This document shows positions 51,341 to 59,670 of a stretch of DNA of 64,000 bases, piece after piece. Position numbers and translations under genes: made by a program. Under the pieces are notes generated by a model. The model was not told the origin of the DNA. It ran no database searches and saw only the letters and a program-made list of their open reading frames with translations. The DNA comes from Lewinellaceae bacterium (GTDB lineage: Bacteria > Bacteroidota > Bacteroidia > Chitinophagales > Saprospiraceae): positions 712,390 through 776,389 of the forward strand of contig JACJYA010000002.1 of NCBI GenBank assembly GCA_020636315.1. Direction: 5' to 3'. Numbering within the stretch: position 1 is the stretch's first letter; each line of letters begins with the position of its first letter.

Positions 51341-53704
51341 TTATTCATACCGCAAAGCCTCCACCGGATTCTTTGTCGCCACCCCTATCGCCCGAAGAGC
51401 CACCGTCAGGAAGGCCACAAGGAGGGTCAGCGCACCGGCCAGAGGAAATACCCACCAGTCGATACCATTACTGTAGGCATAGCCCTGCAGCCAGCGCTGC
51501 ATGAAGTACCAGGCCAGGGGAAAGCCAATTCCCATTGCGATCCCCACCATTCGGAGGAAGCCTTTGGAAAAAAGGGCGATGATGTTTGCCGCACTGGCTC
51601 CCATCACCTTGCGGATGCCCACTTCTTTTGTGCGTTGCTGAATGGCCAGGGCCGAAAGCCCCAGCACCCCCATTAACGCAATTAGGATAGATAGAATAGA
51701 AAAGCACAGAAAAGCTTCCTGAAAGCGCCGTTCATTTTCATATTGCTGTGCAATGGATGCGTCCAGGAACTGGAAATCAAAGGGGGCCTGAGGCAACACG
51801 GCTTCCCATCTGCTGCGAATGTCGCTCAGGGTTCTTTCCCAGTTGCCGGTACGTGCCTTCAGGGCCAGCCGGTGGTAACGGCCGTTCCAGGGTTGTTGGG
51901 TAATGATCAAAGGCCCGATGGAATGATGCAGGGAGGCAAAGTGAAAATCCTTTGCCACTCCGATGACCGGATGTTCTCCGTTCCGGATAATTTTTTTCCC
52001 TATCGGTTCTGCCCAGTTGAGCTGTCGGGCCAGGGATTCGTTGATGAGGACCGCCTGTTCATCCGCCGGACGGGCGCGGCCGAAGAAACGCCCCCGGGCC
52101 AATTCCAGGCCGAACACATCCAGGAAGTTTTCATCCACATCGATGGCGTGGAAAAGCAAGGATTCTTTATGCCCTTCCGGAATGTAGCCATTACGGGTAA
52201 GGCCTTGTCCGGGCACTTCCGAAAGCGCCGCCACTCCCTCTACTCCCTGTATGGACAGCAGTTCCTGCTTGAGGGCAGCCTGTTTGGACTGCACTTCCTT
52301 CCCCACCAAAGGCAATACAACTATGCCTTCCTGTTCAAAGCCCAGCCTTTTGTGCAGCGTATATTGCAATTGCTGAAAGATCACCAGTGTACAGGCAATA
52401 AGGCCGGCCGAAATGGCAAACTGTATTACCAGCAGGGCATTGCGCAGCCCTTGTTTATTCTTACCTGTTGCTCCTCCTTTTAACGCCTTCACTGCCTGCA
52501 GGCGGGAAACGAAAAAGGCGGGATACCAACCAGCCAGCAGGCTTACCATGACGAGTACTCCAATAAGGGCCAGCGCAGTTTGGGCATCGAAAATGCCGGA
52601 TGGAACAAAGGTTTTCCCGATCAGTTTCCCGTAAACCGGCGCAAAGGCCTCCGTAAACAGAAAAGCCAGCCCGGTAGCGATCAGCACCAGCAGTAGGGCC
52701 TCTCCCATGAACTGCCTTATCAATGCCCCCCGGCTGGCGCCCAGTACTTTGCGGACTCCCACTTCCCTGGCCCTCCATGATGCCCGTGCAGTGGCCAGAT
52801 TCACAAAATTGACGCCGGCAATAATCAGGATCAAAAGGCCAATGCCGCCAAAAGCGAGCAACCTGGTACGCAGAGCTGTTGAGTCGGGATCGTGCCACAA
52901 GTGTATATCCGGCAGTGGCTGCAACCGGGCCTCCAGCTGTACACCATAAGGCTTAAGATCTTCATTGATGTGCCGCCACATAAAAGTCGGCAGTTTTTCT
53001 TCGAGTTGAGTTGGGATAATATTTTCCGCCAGCAGCAGATAGGTGATGTATTGATTGCCGCCGTTCCACCCCATATAGCGTTCGGAGTCCTGATACAGGG
53101 TAGAAAACGATAGAAGAGCCTCGAATTGCAGGTGGGAATTGGCCGGCGGAGCAGCCGTCAACCCTGTCACTTCGAATTGTTGCTGATTGTCAAGAAAGAC
53201 CAGCTTGCCCATGGGATCCTCGCTACCGAAGAGACGGCGGGCCAGGGGAACAGTAAGCACCACAGTATTGGGGCGTGCCAGAGCAGTTTCGGCATCCCCT
53301 GACAGCCACTGAAAATTGAACAAGGTGAAAAAGGAAGTGTCGGCGTAGTGAATTTCATCCACCTGCAAGGCTTCCTCTTTGTAAGAAAGATAAGCCGGTT
53401 GTTCGGTTGAGAAACGGGTATAGGCCTGTACTTCGGGAAATTCCGCCTGCATGTCCGGCCCAATGGGCGGGGTAAACACATGGGTTTCCTCGCCCTCTGC
53501 ATCTTCCCCGTGGGAAAGAATGCTCACCCGGTACAGCCGTTCTTTCTGAGCATGCCAACTGTCATAACTGTACTCAAACTGCAGATACAAAAGGATCATC
53601 AGCACCAGGGACAGCCCTAAAGTAAGGCCCAGTACATTGATGCCGCTGTACAGCCGGTACTTCAATAGGTTTCGGGCAGCCACTTTCAGATAATTGCCGA
53701 TCAT
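51341..53704 (-). CDS. MacB/FtsX-type ABC transporter permease (copy 6)
   Basis: 787 residues, start MIGNYLKVAARNLLKYRLYSGI. Coupling motifs are REVGVRKVLGA and KEVGIRKVMGA, and the tail is NPVEALRYE. The first periplasmic domain (about 44-265) and the second (about 455-640) are of MacB_PCD type. It lies directly behind the ATPase gene (102-bp gap) and is the most likely partner of that ATPase. As a half-transporter homodimer or a heterodimer with copies 4 or 5, it would form a MacB/LolCDE-like complex; no membrane-fusion protein or TolC-like gene is in the window. Confidence 0.9.
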   Translation of the reverse strand: MIGNYLKVAARNLLKYRLYSGINVLGLTLGLSLVLMILLYLQFEYSYDSWHAQKERLYRVSILSHGEDAEGEETHVFTPPIGPDMQAEFPEVQAYTRFSTEQPAYLSYKEEALQVDEIHYADTSFFTLFNFQWLSGDAETALARPNTVVLTVPLARRLFGSEDPMGKLVFLDNQQQFEVTGLTAAPPANSHLQFEALLSFSTLYQDSERYMGWNGGNQYITYLLLAENIIPTQLEEKLPTFMWRHINEDLKPYGVQLEARLQPLPDIHLWHDPDSTALRTRLLAFGGIGLLILIIAGVNFVNLATARASWRAREVGVRKVLGASRGALIRQFMGEALLLVLIATGLAFLFTEAFAPVYGKLIGKTFVPSGIFDAQTALALIGVLVMVSLLAGWYPAFFVSRLQAVKALKGGATGKNKQGLRNALLVIQFAISAGLIACTLVIFQQLQYTLHKRLGFEQEGIVVLPLVGKEVQSKQAALKQELLSIQGVEGVAALSEVPGQGLTRNGYIPEGHKESLLFHAIDVDENFLDVFGLELARGRFFGRARPADEQAVLINESLARQLNWAEPIGKKIIRNGEHPVIGVAKDFHFASLHHSIGPLIITQQPWNGRYHRLALKARTGNWERTLSDIRSRWEAVLPQAPFDFQFLDASIAQQYENERRFQEAFLCFSILSILIALMGVLGLSALAIQQRTKEVGIRKVMGASAANIIALFSKGFLRMVGIAMGIGFPLAWYFMQRWLQGYAYSNGIDWWVFPLAGALTLLVAFLTVALRAIGVATKNPVEALRYE

Positions 53705-53806
53705 GATTCTCTGCTTTATAATAGGGTGCCCCGGGAAAATCCGAATACACGAATTTTACCCGGCTGAGCTTAAGCGAAGACGGGCCCGAATCAACGAATC
53801 CCGAAA

Positions 53807-54532
53807 TTACTTGCCATTTGGCACGCCTTTAGGAGCATCGCCCTGCCCTGCCGGCTGGCGGATCTGCTCATCGCTGCGGACATTGCCATCGACCAGCTCG
53901 ATGACCCGGGTGCCAAAGGAAGCATTGCGCTCCGAGTGCGTCACCTGTATGATGGTCACGCCTTCTTCGTTGAGTTCCTGGAAGAGTTCCATGATCTGGT
54001 CCCCCTGCTTTGTGTGCAGGTTGCCGGTAGGCTCATCGGCCAGCAGAAGGCGCGGCTTACTGATCACGGCGCGGGCAACGCCCACCAGCTGTTGCTGCCC
54101 ACCGGAGAGCTGCTCGGGGAAAAGGCCCTTCTTGGCCACGATATTGAAGCGGTCCAGGATCTCGGCCACCATGCTTTTGCGCTCCTTTCCCTTCACATTG
54201 CGATACAGCAGGGGCGTTTCGATATTTTCATAGACCGTCAGGTCATCGATGAGGTGGTAAGCCTGGAATACAAAGCCCATGTAGGCCTTGTGCAGGTCGC
54301 TGCGCCTGCGCTCGTTGAATTTGTGGACGGGCTCGTCAAAGAAAAAATACTCCCCGCCGGAGGGCTCTTCCAGCATACCAATGATGTTCAGCAGGGTGGA
54401 CTTGCCGGCGCCACTAGGGCCCATAACGGTGACAAATTCGCCCTCTTTGATGTCCAGGTTGATCTGGTTGAGGACCCAGGCCTTGCGCAGGCCGTTGCGG
54501 TAGTACCGTTCAATGTCTCGGAGTCGGATCAT
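53807..54532 (-). CDS. ABC transporter ATP-binding protein (LolD/MacB type)
   Basis: 241 residues. Walker A is GPSGAGKST (about 38-46), the Q-loop FVFQAYHLIDDLTVYEN, the signature LSGGQQQ, Walker B RLLLADEP and the H-loop VTHSERN. The QQQ after the signature replaces the usual QQR. LNIIGMLEEPSGGEYFF and LTVYENIETPLLYR are typical of the LolD/MacB subfamily that drives FtsX-type permeases. It is the only ATPase in the window for seven permeases. A consensus sigma-54 element (54697-54711) and paired palindromes (54776-54813) lie upstream, so it heads the minus-strand unit with copies 6, 5 and perhaps 4. The last 20 residues are a Pro/Gly-rich tail. Confidence 0.93.
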   Translation of the reverse strand: MIRLRDIERYYRNGLRKAWVLNQINLDIKEGEFVTVMGPSGAGKSTLLNIIGMLEEPSGGEYFFFDEPVHKFNERRRSDLHKAYMGFVFQAYHLIDDLTVYENIETPLLYRNVKGKERKSMVAEILDRFNIVAKKGLFPEQLSGGQQQLVGVARAVISKPRLLLADEPTGNLHTKQGDQIMELFQELNEEGVTIIQVTHSERNASFGTRVIELVDGNVRSDEQIRQPAGQGDAPKGVPNGK

Positions 54533-54696
54533 GTTTTAATTTTTTTGCTGCCGAAGCCGCCTGTCTGTCGGCTGGCGGCGGAAGGAACAGGCGGCTCCGG
54601 CAGCGGCTTGTAGAAGGCCCGCTCATCTCCGGAGGCCGGAAGACAGCTGTAATTTTCCAGGCTGGCTTTTTTAGCCTTATTTCCAACCTTAGGAGG

Positions 54697-54711
54697 GCAA
54701 GCCTCGTGCCA
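54697..54711 (-). promoter_or_regulatory. Sigma-54 -24/-12 promoter of the ATPase/permease unit
   Basis: Minus strand TGGCACG-AGGC-TTGC matches the sigma-54 consensus TGGCACG-N4-TTGC at every defined position. It is 165 bp before the ATPase ATG and 65 bp from the nearest palindrome at 54776. Confidence 0.7.
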
Positions 54712-54775
54712 AAACCACAAAAAACTGATAATCAATAACTTAAAACAATTTCAATAATTTTTAAACTGCCAGTGT

Positions 54776-54813
54776 TGTGCGTTGGTGGACAGGTTGGTGT
54801 TCAAAAACGGACA
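54776..54813. promoter_or_regulatory. Paired enhancer-like palindromes upstream of the ATPase/permease unit
   Basis: TGTGCGTTGGTGGACA (54776-54791) and TGTTCAAAAACGGACA (54798-54813), spaced 22 bp. The same pair type is seen at 39086-39123 and 59557-59593. Confidence 0.65.
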
Positions 54814-54850
54814 GTGGGCGTAACCGGCCGCTTCCAGGTAGGTAGAGATC

Positions 54851-55005
54851 AACCTACTGGACTTTGGACGTGCCCCATTTGAAGTCGGAAGTGGGAAATC
54901 GGAAGTCGGAACTTGGGTCCAAATAGGTGCTCAACGCCTGTTTTTCCGCCTTCCGCCTTCCGATTTCCGACTTTACCCTAGGACCGTCCAAAGTCCAGAA
55001 CCTAC
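54851..55005 (-). mobile_element. 140-bp MITE-like element with 7-bp flanking duplication, copy 2
   Basis: The element (54858-54997) is the reverse complement of the one at 48662-48801 with one difference in 140 bp. Terminal repeats TGGACTTTGGAC / GTCCAAAGTCCA are intact, and AACCTAC is repeated at 54851-54857 and 54999-55005. The different flanking duplications show independent insertion rather than one segmental duplication. Confidence 0.8.
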
Positions 55006-55269
55006 AACCCTTGTATCCTTGGCCACATACCTGGCGTAAACGAGCAGGGCATCATTGTAGGAGGCTTCCGGTATTTGCTTATAAGTGGCCCGCCAAATTA
55101 AATGGTTCAATTGCTGGATTGTTAAATGGTTGGAAGTCAACACCCCACTGGAGCAATCCAGCCATTTCAACAATCAAACCATTTTGGCCATTTACTTATT
55201 ATCGATAACAAAAACCTGCAGGAAGCCTTGGAGGATAAAAATATAAGGGCTCAGGGAAAACACTCCTCC
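55006..55269. other. Intergenic stretch with an imperfect ATGGTT/AACCAT hairpin
   Basis: Around 55098-55185, AAATGGTTCAATTGCTGGATTG and an inverted CAATCCAGCCATTTCAACAATC form an imperfect hairpin. Similar ATGGTT/ATTGTT words recur at about 48643 and 63690-63730. No gene is supported. Confidence 0.35.
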
Positions 55270-56679
55270 CTAACGGCGAATGATCTTCACCCCTGCCTCT
55301 TCCGTTGCATGGCCCACCCTTAAAATGTACATTCCCTGCGGAAGGCCAGACAAGTCAAGTGTTTCCTGCTCTTTCCGGAAAACCCCCGCTGCGGCCAGTT
55401 GGCCGTTGGCATGATACAGTTGGTAAACAACTGGCAAGGGTATGTTGTGAAGGCTTACCTGCACCGCACCCGAAGCAGGATTTGGATAGGTTTCCACCCT
55501 TTCCCTGTGAAGCGGCGGCTCTTTTACCGGTACGACGCCCGAAACCCGAAACCGAAGAATTTCAAAATTGACGGCTCCTGTCTCCTCAAACTCATCTCTG
55601 GCCCGGAAAGCCACAAGATAGGGCTGCCTCCGGATGTGTTCATCGCGAACGATCCAGGTAAAGGCGCCCTCCGCATCGTCATTGATATTGGTGGCGGTAA
55701 AGGAGGCCGGGGACGCAAAAAAGCTATCCTCCAACAAGCCGCAGGAGGCCGTCAGCTCCACCATCTGCCCCAGTGGGCTACTTGCCGTGACATCCACCCG
55801 GACGGTATCGCCCACCGCCACATCGATAATGCCTTCCTCTGTTTCCGTTAGGGTTATTGTGGGCAGCAGGTGCTCTGCATCATCAATGAGGATCTGCATG
55901 TCTCTGAATACGACATCCACCAACTCTCCGTTCCGGTAAGATCGTATTTCCATGGCGATGTTGTACTCTCCGGCCCGTTGCGGGGCATCCCAGACCAGGA
56001 CGCCAGTCTCCGGGTCGATGGATAACTGATTGTCCGGGCCGGCCCCAACCATATCTGGCCATACGTAATTCGGTACTTCCACCCCCCGCTCCTGCAGGGG
56101 CACGGCGAGCGCATACGCTACGCTGTCATCATCTATATCGAAAGCATTAGGCACATGGATAAAAGGCTCCCCTACGATGCCGATGCCCACCGGGGGCTCC
56201 TGTAACACCGGCGAGTGGTTGTTCATCGGATCGTTTTCCGAAAGGATAACCGAGGATTCTATGTGGAACTTTACCTGGTCGGAATTGGGGAAGTTGATGT
56301 TCAGTATCCCTCCGTTGCGGTTGGGGTCCGTCATGGTGAGAACGTAGGCTCCTCCCTCTTCGTACTGGTGGGTATAGGTATAAATGTTCATCTTGACGTT
56401 GGGCGCAATTATCTCTCCGTCCGGCACGCCGTTGCCGTTCAGGTCGGGGCCGTTGACACGGGCGATTCGCTCACAAATGCCGTCTCCCCAGCAGATGGTG
56501 ACGGTATCCCGGTCGGCGGGCAGCGAACTCGCTCTCGTATAAGTGATCACGGAAGCCTCCAGTTCCTTGGGGCCAACCTGCCGGTATTCTATTTCTCCGC
56601 TTCGGTTATGGGTGGCGTGCAGGGAAAGGGAAAAGCAAAATAAGAATAGGCTTAGAAAGGGCGTAATTCTGGTAATCAT
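55270..56679 (-). CDS. Secreted T9SS protein with Ig/PKD-like domains
   Basis: 469 residues. A signal peptide covers about 1-22 (ITPFLSLFLFCFSLSLHA). THNRSGEIEYRQVGPKELEASVITYTRAS begins a region common at the N-terminus of large Bacteroidota surface proteins, with WGDG and a PKD-like VKMNIYTYTHQYEEGGAYVLTMTDPNRNG. A cadherin/Ig-like stretch follows (FDIDDDSVAYAL, IDPETGVLVWDAPQRAGEYNIAMEIRSYRNG). From about 395, VETYPNPASGAVQVSLHN to VKIIRR is a type A C-terminal sorting domain for type IX secretion. No catalytic site is evident, so adhesion or a structural surface role is likely. It stands alone on the minus strand. Confidence 0.85.
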   Translation of the reverse strand: MITRITPFLSLFLFCFSLSLHATHNRSGEIEYRQVGPKELEASVITYTRASSLPADRDTVTICWGDGICERIARVNGPDLNGNGVPDGEIIAPNVKMNIYTYTHQYEEGGAYVLTMTDPNRNGGILNINFPNSDQVKFHIESSVILSENDPMNNHSPVLQEPPVGIGIVGEPFIHVPNAFDIDDDSVAYALAVPLQERGVEVPNYVWPDMVGAGPDNQLSIDPETGVLVWDAPQRAGEYNIAMEIRSYRNGELVDVVFRDMQILIDDAEHLLPTITLTETEEGIIDVAVGDTVRVDVTASSPLGQMVELTASCGLLEDSFFASPASFTATNINDDAEGAFTWIVRDEHIRRQPYLVAFRARDEFEETGAVNFEILRFRVSGVVPVKEPPLHRERVETYPNPASGAVQVSLHNIPLPVVYQLYHANGQLAAAGVFRKEQETLDLSGLPQGMYILRVGHATEEAGVKIIRR

Positions 56680-56817
56680 AGCTGTGCAATTTTATGGTTT
56701 GATGATATATTTTCCTGCCGGAACGAAGGAATGTTTTTGTGGACAATTGTTCGGGGAAAGAGCGCAATTCTTCAGGCTTTCAAAATAAGAAATTTCCGGA
56801 GAAAATGAAATAGGAAG

Positions 56818-56947
56818 GATGGAACGTGTGTATAACAAATTACACTTTTTGCTTGGGTAGTGGATTGGTAAGCCCGCAGCAAAGCGAAGGGATTGCTAAG
56901 CCTTTCATAATCTGACTGTGCAATTTGTTATACACACGGATGGAACG
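56818..56947. mobile_element. 112-bp MITE-like element with 9-bp flanking duplication
   Basis: The element (56827-56938) has inverted ends TGTGTATAACAAATT / AATTTGTTATACACA (17 bp if CG and GTG are counted) and is flanked by GATGGAACG at 56818-56826 and 56939-56947. It is unrelated to the 140-bp family. The interior has a TTGGTAAGCC...TTGCTAAGCC direct repeat. No ORF is present. Confidence 0.75.
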
Positions 56948-56999
56948 AACATTGTCGTATTGCGGGGCTTTTCCCTGATTCGCATGAATCATGCTTTCC

Positions 57000-59408
57000 T
57001 CACTCGGCCCGGAGTGATTCCGCCGGGTTCTTCACCGCTGCCCGCCACGCCTGAGAAACGACGGTCAGCGCCACCAGTAAAGCCAGCAGCAGGATACCCG
57101 GCAGGAACAGCCAAACTGTCATTTCCGGCTGGAAGACGAACTGTTGCAGAAACTGCCGGCCCAGCAGGAGGCTCAACGGAACGGCCAGCAGAGTCGCAAT
57201 ACCGAGCAAGATGAAGTAATTTTTCGAAAGTAACCACAGAACGTCTTTCACGCCCGCTCCCAGCACCTTGCGGATGCTGACCTCCTTTCTTCGCGTTTCT
57301 ACCGTGTAGATGGCAATGCCCAGCAGGCCCATAAGGGCGATCACGATCCCCAGGAGGGCAAAGACGCCCACGATCCAGGCCAGGTCAACGAAATTGGCGT
57401 AGTTATCCCTTACCTCATCGTCAAAGAACTGATAACGGAAAGGGTGGGCGGGGTCTATCTTCTCCCAGGCGCGCTCCAGGGCGGCAATAGTGGCGACAGG
57501 GTCCTGCCCCCCGACTTTCAGGTTCAGTATGCGGAGTTCGCCCGGGGCATAGCGCAACAGGAGCGGCTCCAGGTTATAGACCGCCGGTTTGTAATAAAAA
57601 TCTTCCAAAACCCCACGGATGGCCAGGCGGGTGCTGTCGCCGGCCCAGATGGTTTTGCCCACTGCCTCGGCAGGGCTGCCCAGTTGGAACCGTTTCAGGA
57701 AGGTTTCGTTGACGATGGCAAACCGCTCCTGCTGCTGCTCCGGCGCTTCCGGGAAGTTTTGCCCGGCCAGCAACCGGAGCCCGAAATTGTCGAGGTATTC
57801 GTGGTCGATAACGTAATCCCGTACTTCCACCGGTTCATCCTCTTCCCTTACCCGGAGGTCAGTCTTGCTGTCCGCCCAGGTGCCCATGCTGTGAGAGATG
57901 GCGGAAATCCGTTCCACTCCGCTCACCGAAGAGAAAGCGGGCCGAAGCTTTTCAATATCCTGTCCCTGCATTTCAACGTTCAGGACCTGAGCCTGGCCAA
58001 AACCGAAATTCATCGTCAGCGCCACATTGATCTGCTTCCAGGCAATGGTAACCAGGATCAGGAACACCAGGGAAACACACAGCTGTAAACCCAGCAGGGC
58101 CTTGCGCAGCCCTACGCCCCTCATGATCTTCAGGTTGTTCAGTTTTTGCAGAACGGCCAGCGGTTTTGTTTTCGAAAGCACTAATGCCGGCAATACGCCT
58201 GCCAGCAGGCCCACCGCTACGGCAAACAATACGAACCAGCCGTACAACTTCAGGTCTTCCCGCAGGTTCATATCCGAAAATTCGGTGAATTGCAGTTGAT
58301 TGAACCCCTGAATGGCCAGCTTCAGCAAAGGATAGGCTAGCACCAGGGCGATCAGCGCAATGGCCACCGCTTCGGCCAGAAACTGCCAGAAAACCTGTCG
58401 GCGGTTGGCGCCGAATGTTTTGCGCACCCCAACTTCCTTCATGCGCCCCACTGCCCGGGCAATGGTCAGGTTGGTGTAATTGAAAGAAGCCGACAGGATG
58501 ACCACCAGGCCCAGGCCCGCCAGGAACCACAGCAGGAATTCGGGCAGCCCTCTGCCCATGTTATTGGACAGGAATGGCCCGGGGGTGATATCGCCCAGGG
58601 GCTGTAGTTCAAAGTGGTAGCCGGCGTCCCGGGTCTCCAGTTGCAGGCCCTGATAGCCGGCCTGGGCCACTTCCGCCAGTGCCTTTTCCGCCTTTTCGGG
58701 TTCAACTCCCTCTTTCAGGCGGATGAAGTTGTAGTTGCTGTAATAGTCATTCCAGCTTCCGGTAATGTTGTTGAACCGGCCGGCCGCCTGCAGGGAGGGC
58801 ACCGAGGCATAGGCCCCCAGTGCTTCAAACTCCAGGTGGGTCTTTCCGGGAGGCTCTGCCAGCACGCCGGTTACCGTAAAGCTGGCGTCCAGTCCCGGCA
58901 TTTCCACGGGCTTCCCCATCGGTTCTGTTTTTCCGAACAACCGTTCTGCCGCTGCTTTCGTCAGCACCAGGGAAAAAGGCCTGGCAAGAGCTGTCGCCGG
59001 GTCGCCCTGCTCCAGGGGAAAGCCAAAGGTTTCAAAAAAGGCTGGTGTGGTGAACAGGCCTTCCAGTGACAGCCTGTTGCCGCCCTGCTCAACTTCGCCC
59101 CGAAGAGCGGTGCAAAAGGGCACCCACTCCTCGACGAAAGCGTATTTGTCCGACAGGCTTTCTGCTACAACGTAGGGCGATGTAGCGTAACGCTCCGAGC
59201 CACCGCCCTTCCGCTGCGCATCAGTCAGTATGCGATACACCCGATCTCCTTCCGGATGGAAATTGTCGAATTCATGTGCTCCCTTGATGAGCATAATGAA
59301 CAGCAGGCAGGCCGCCATGCTCAGGCTGAGGCCGCCAATGGTAAGGGCGCTGAAGGCTTTGCTCTTCCAAATGTTGCGCCAGGTGATTTTCAGGTAATTG
59401 CTCAGCAT
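57000..59408 (-). CDS. MacB/FtsX-type ABC transporter permease (copy 7)
   Basis: 802 residues, start MLSNYLKITWRNIWKSKAFSAL. The layout is the same as in the other copies but it is the most divergent: the coupling motifs read KEVGVRKTFGA and KEVSIRKVLGA, and the tail is NPAESLRAE. The first periplasmic domain begins near HEFDNFHPEGDRVYRI. It is a single-gene unit with its own upstream control: a sigma-54-like element at 59490-59504 and two palindromes at 59557-59593. The shared control with the S41 and ATPase units argues that it works in the same process despite being unlinked to an ATPase. Confidence 0.87.
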   Translation of the reverse strand: MLSNYLKITWRNIWKSKAFSALTIGGLSLSMAACLLFIMLIKGAHEFDNFHPEGDRVYRILTDAQRKGGGSERYATSPYVVAESLSDKYAFVEEWVPFCTALRGEVEQGGNRLSLEGLFTTPAFFETFGFPLEQGDPATALARPFSLVLTKAAAERLFGKTEPMGKPVEMPGLDASFTVTGVLAEPPGKTHLEFEALGAYASVPSLQAAGRFNNITGSWNDYYSNYNFIRLKEGVEPEKAEKALAEVAQAGYQGLQLETRDAGYHFELQPLGDITPGPFLSNNMGRGLPEFLLWFLAGLGLVVILSASFNYTNLTIARAVGRMKEVGVRKTFGANRRQVFWQFLAEAVAIALIALVLAYPLLKLAIQGFNQLQFTEFSDMNLREDLKLYGWFVLFAVAVGLLAGVLPALVLSKTKPLAVLQKLNNLKIMRGVGLRKALLGLQLCVSLVFLILVTIAWKQINVALTMNFGFGQAQVLNVEMQGQDIEKLRPAFSSVSGVERISAISHSMGTWADSKTDLRVREEDEPVEVRDYVIDHEYLDNFGLRLLAGQNFPEAPEQQQERFAIVNETFLKRFQLGSPAEAVGKTIWAGDSTRLAIRGVLEDFYYKPAVYNLEPLLLRYAPGELRILNLKVGGQDPVATIAALERAWEKIDPAHPFRYQFFDDEVRDNYANFVDLAWIVGVFALLGIVIALMGLLGIAIYTVETRRKEVSIRKVLGAGVKDVLWLLSKNYFILLGIATLLAVPLSLLLGRQFLQQFVFQPEMTVWLFLPGILLLALLVALTVVSQAWRAAVKNPAESLRAE

Positions 59409-59489
59409 CGGGTAATTTTTTTTGCAACCTGTTTTCCTGGCGAAGATGGAAGGGCACAGGAAAACGGCTTACTTCATGACCCAACAGGA

Positions 59490-59504
59490 CCAACCTTCAT
59501 GCCA
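59490..59504 (-). promoter_or_regulatory. Sigma-54-like -24/-12 element of permease copy 7
   Basis: The minus strand reads TGGCATG-AAGG-TTGG, two differences from consensus TGGCACG-N4-TTGC and the same variant as at 39016-39030. It lies 82 bp before the ATG at 59408 and 53 bp from the first palindrome. Confidence 0.5.
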
Positions 59505-59556
59505 AGGCCTTAATTTCTGATTATCAATTGTTTAAAAATAACCCATCCCCCATTGG

Positions 59557-59593
59557 TGTTCGCTATCGGACACTCCTTGTTCGGTTGTGAACA
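59557..59593. promoter_or_regulatory. Paired enhancer-like palindromes upstream of permease copy 7
   Basis: TGTTCGCTATCGGACA (59557-59572) and TGTTCGGTTGTGAACA (59578-59593), start-to-start spacing exactly 21 bp, two helical turns. Both fit TGTKCR-N4-YGVACA. Confidence 0.65.
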
Positions 59594-59670
59594 ATGAGGT
59601 TAGAGTTGGATGTGAGATTATCAGGGTTGAACAGGACTTCCAGATTTATTGGCCAACCAGCAATTTTTCC

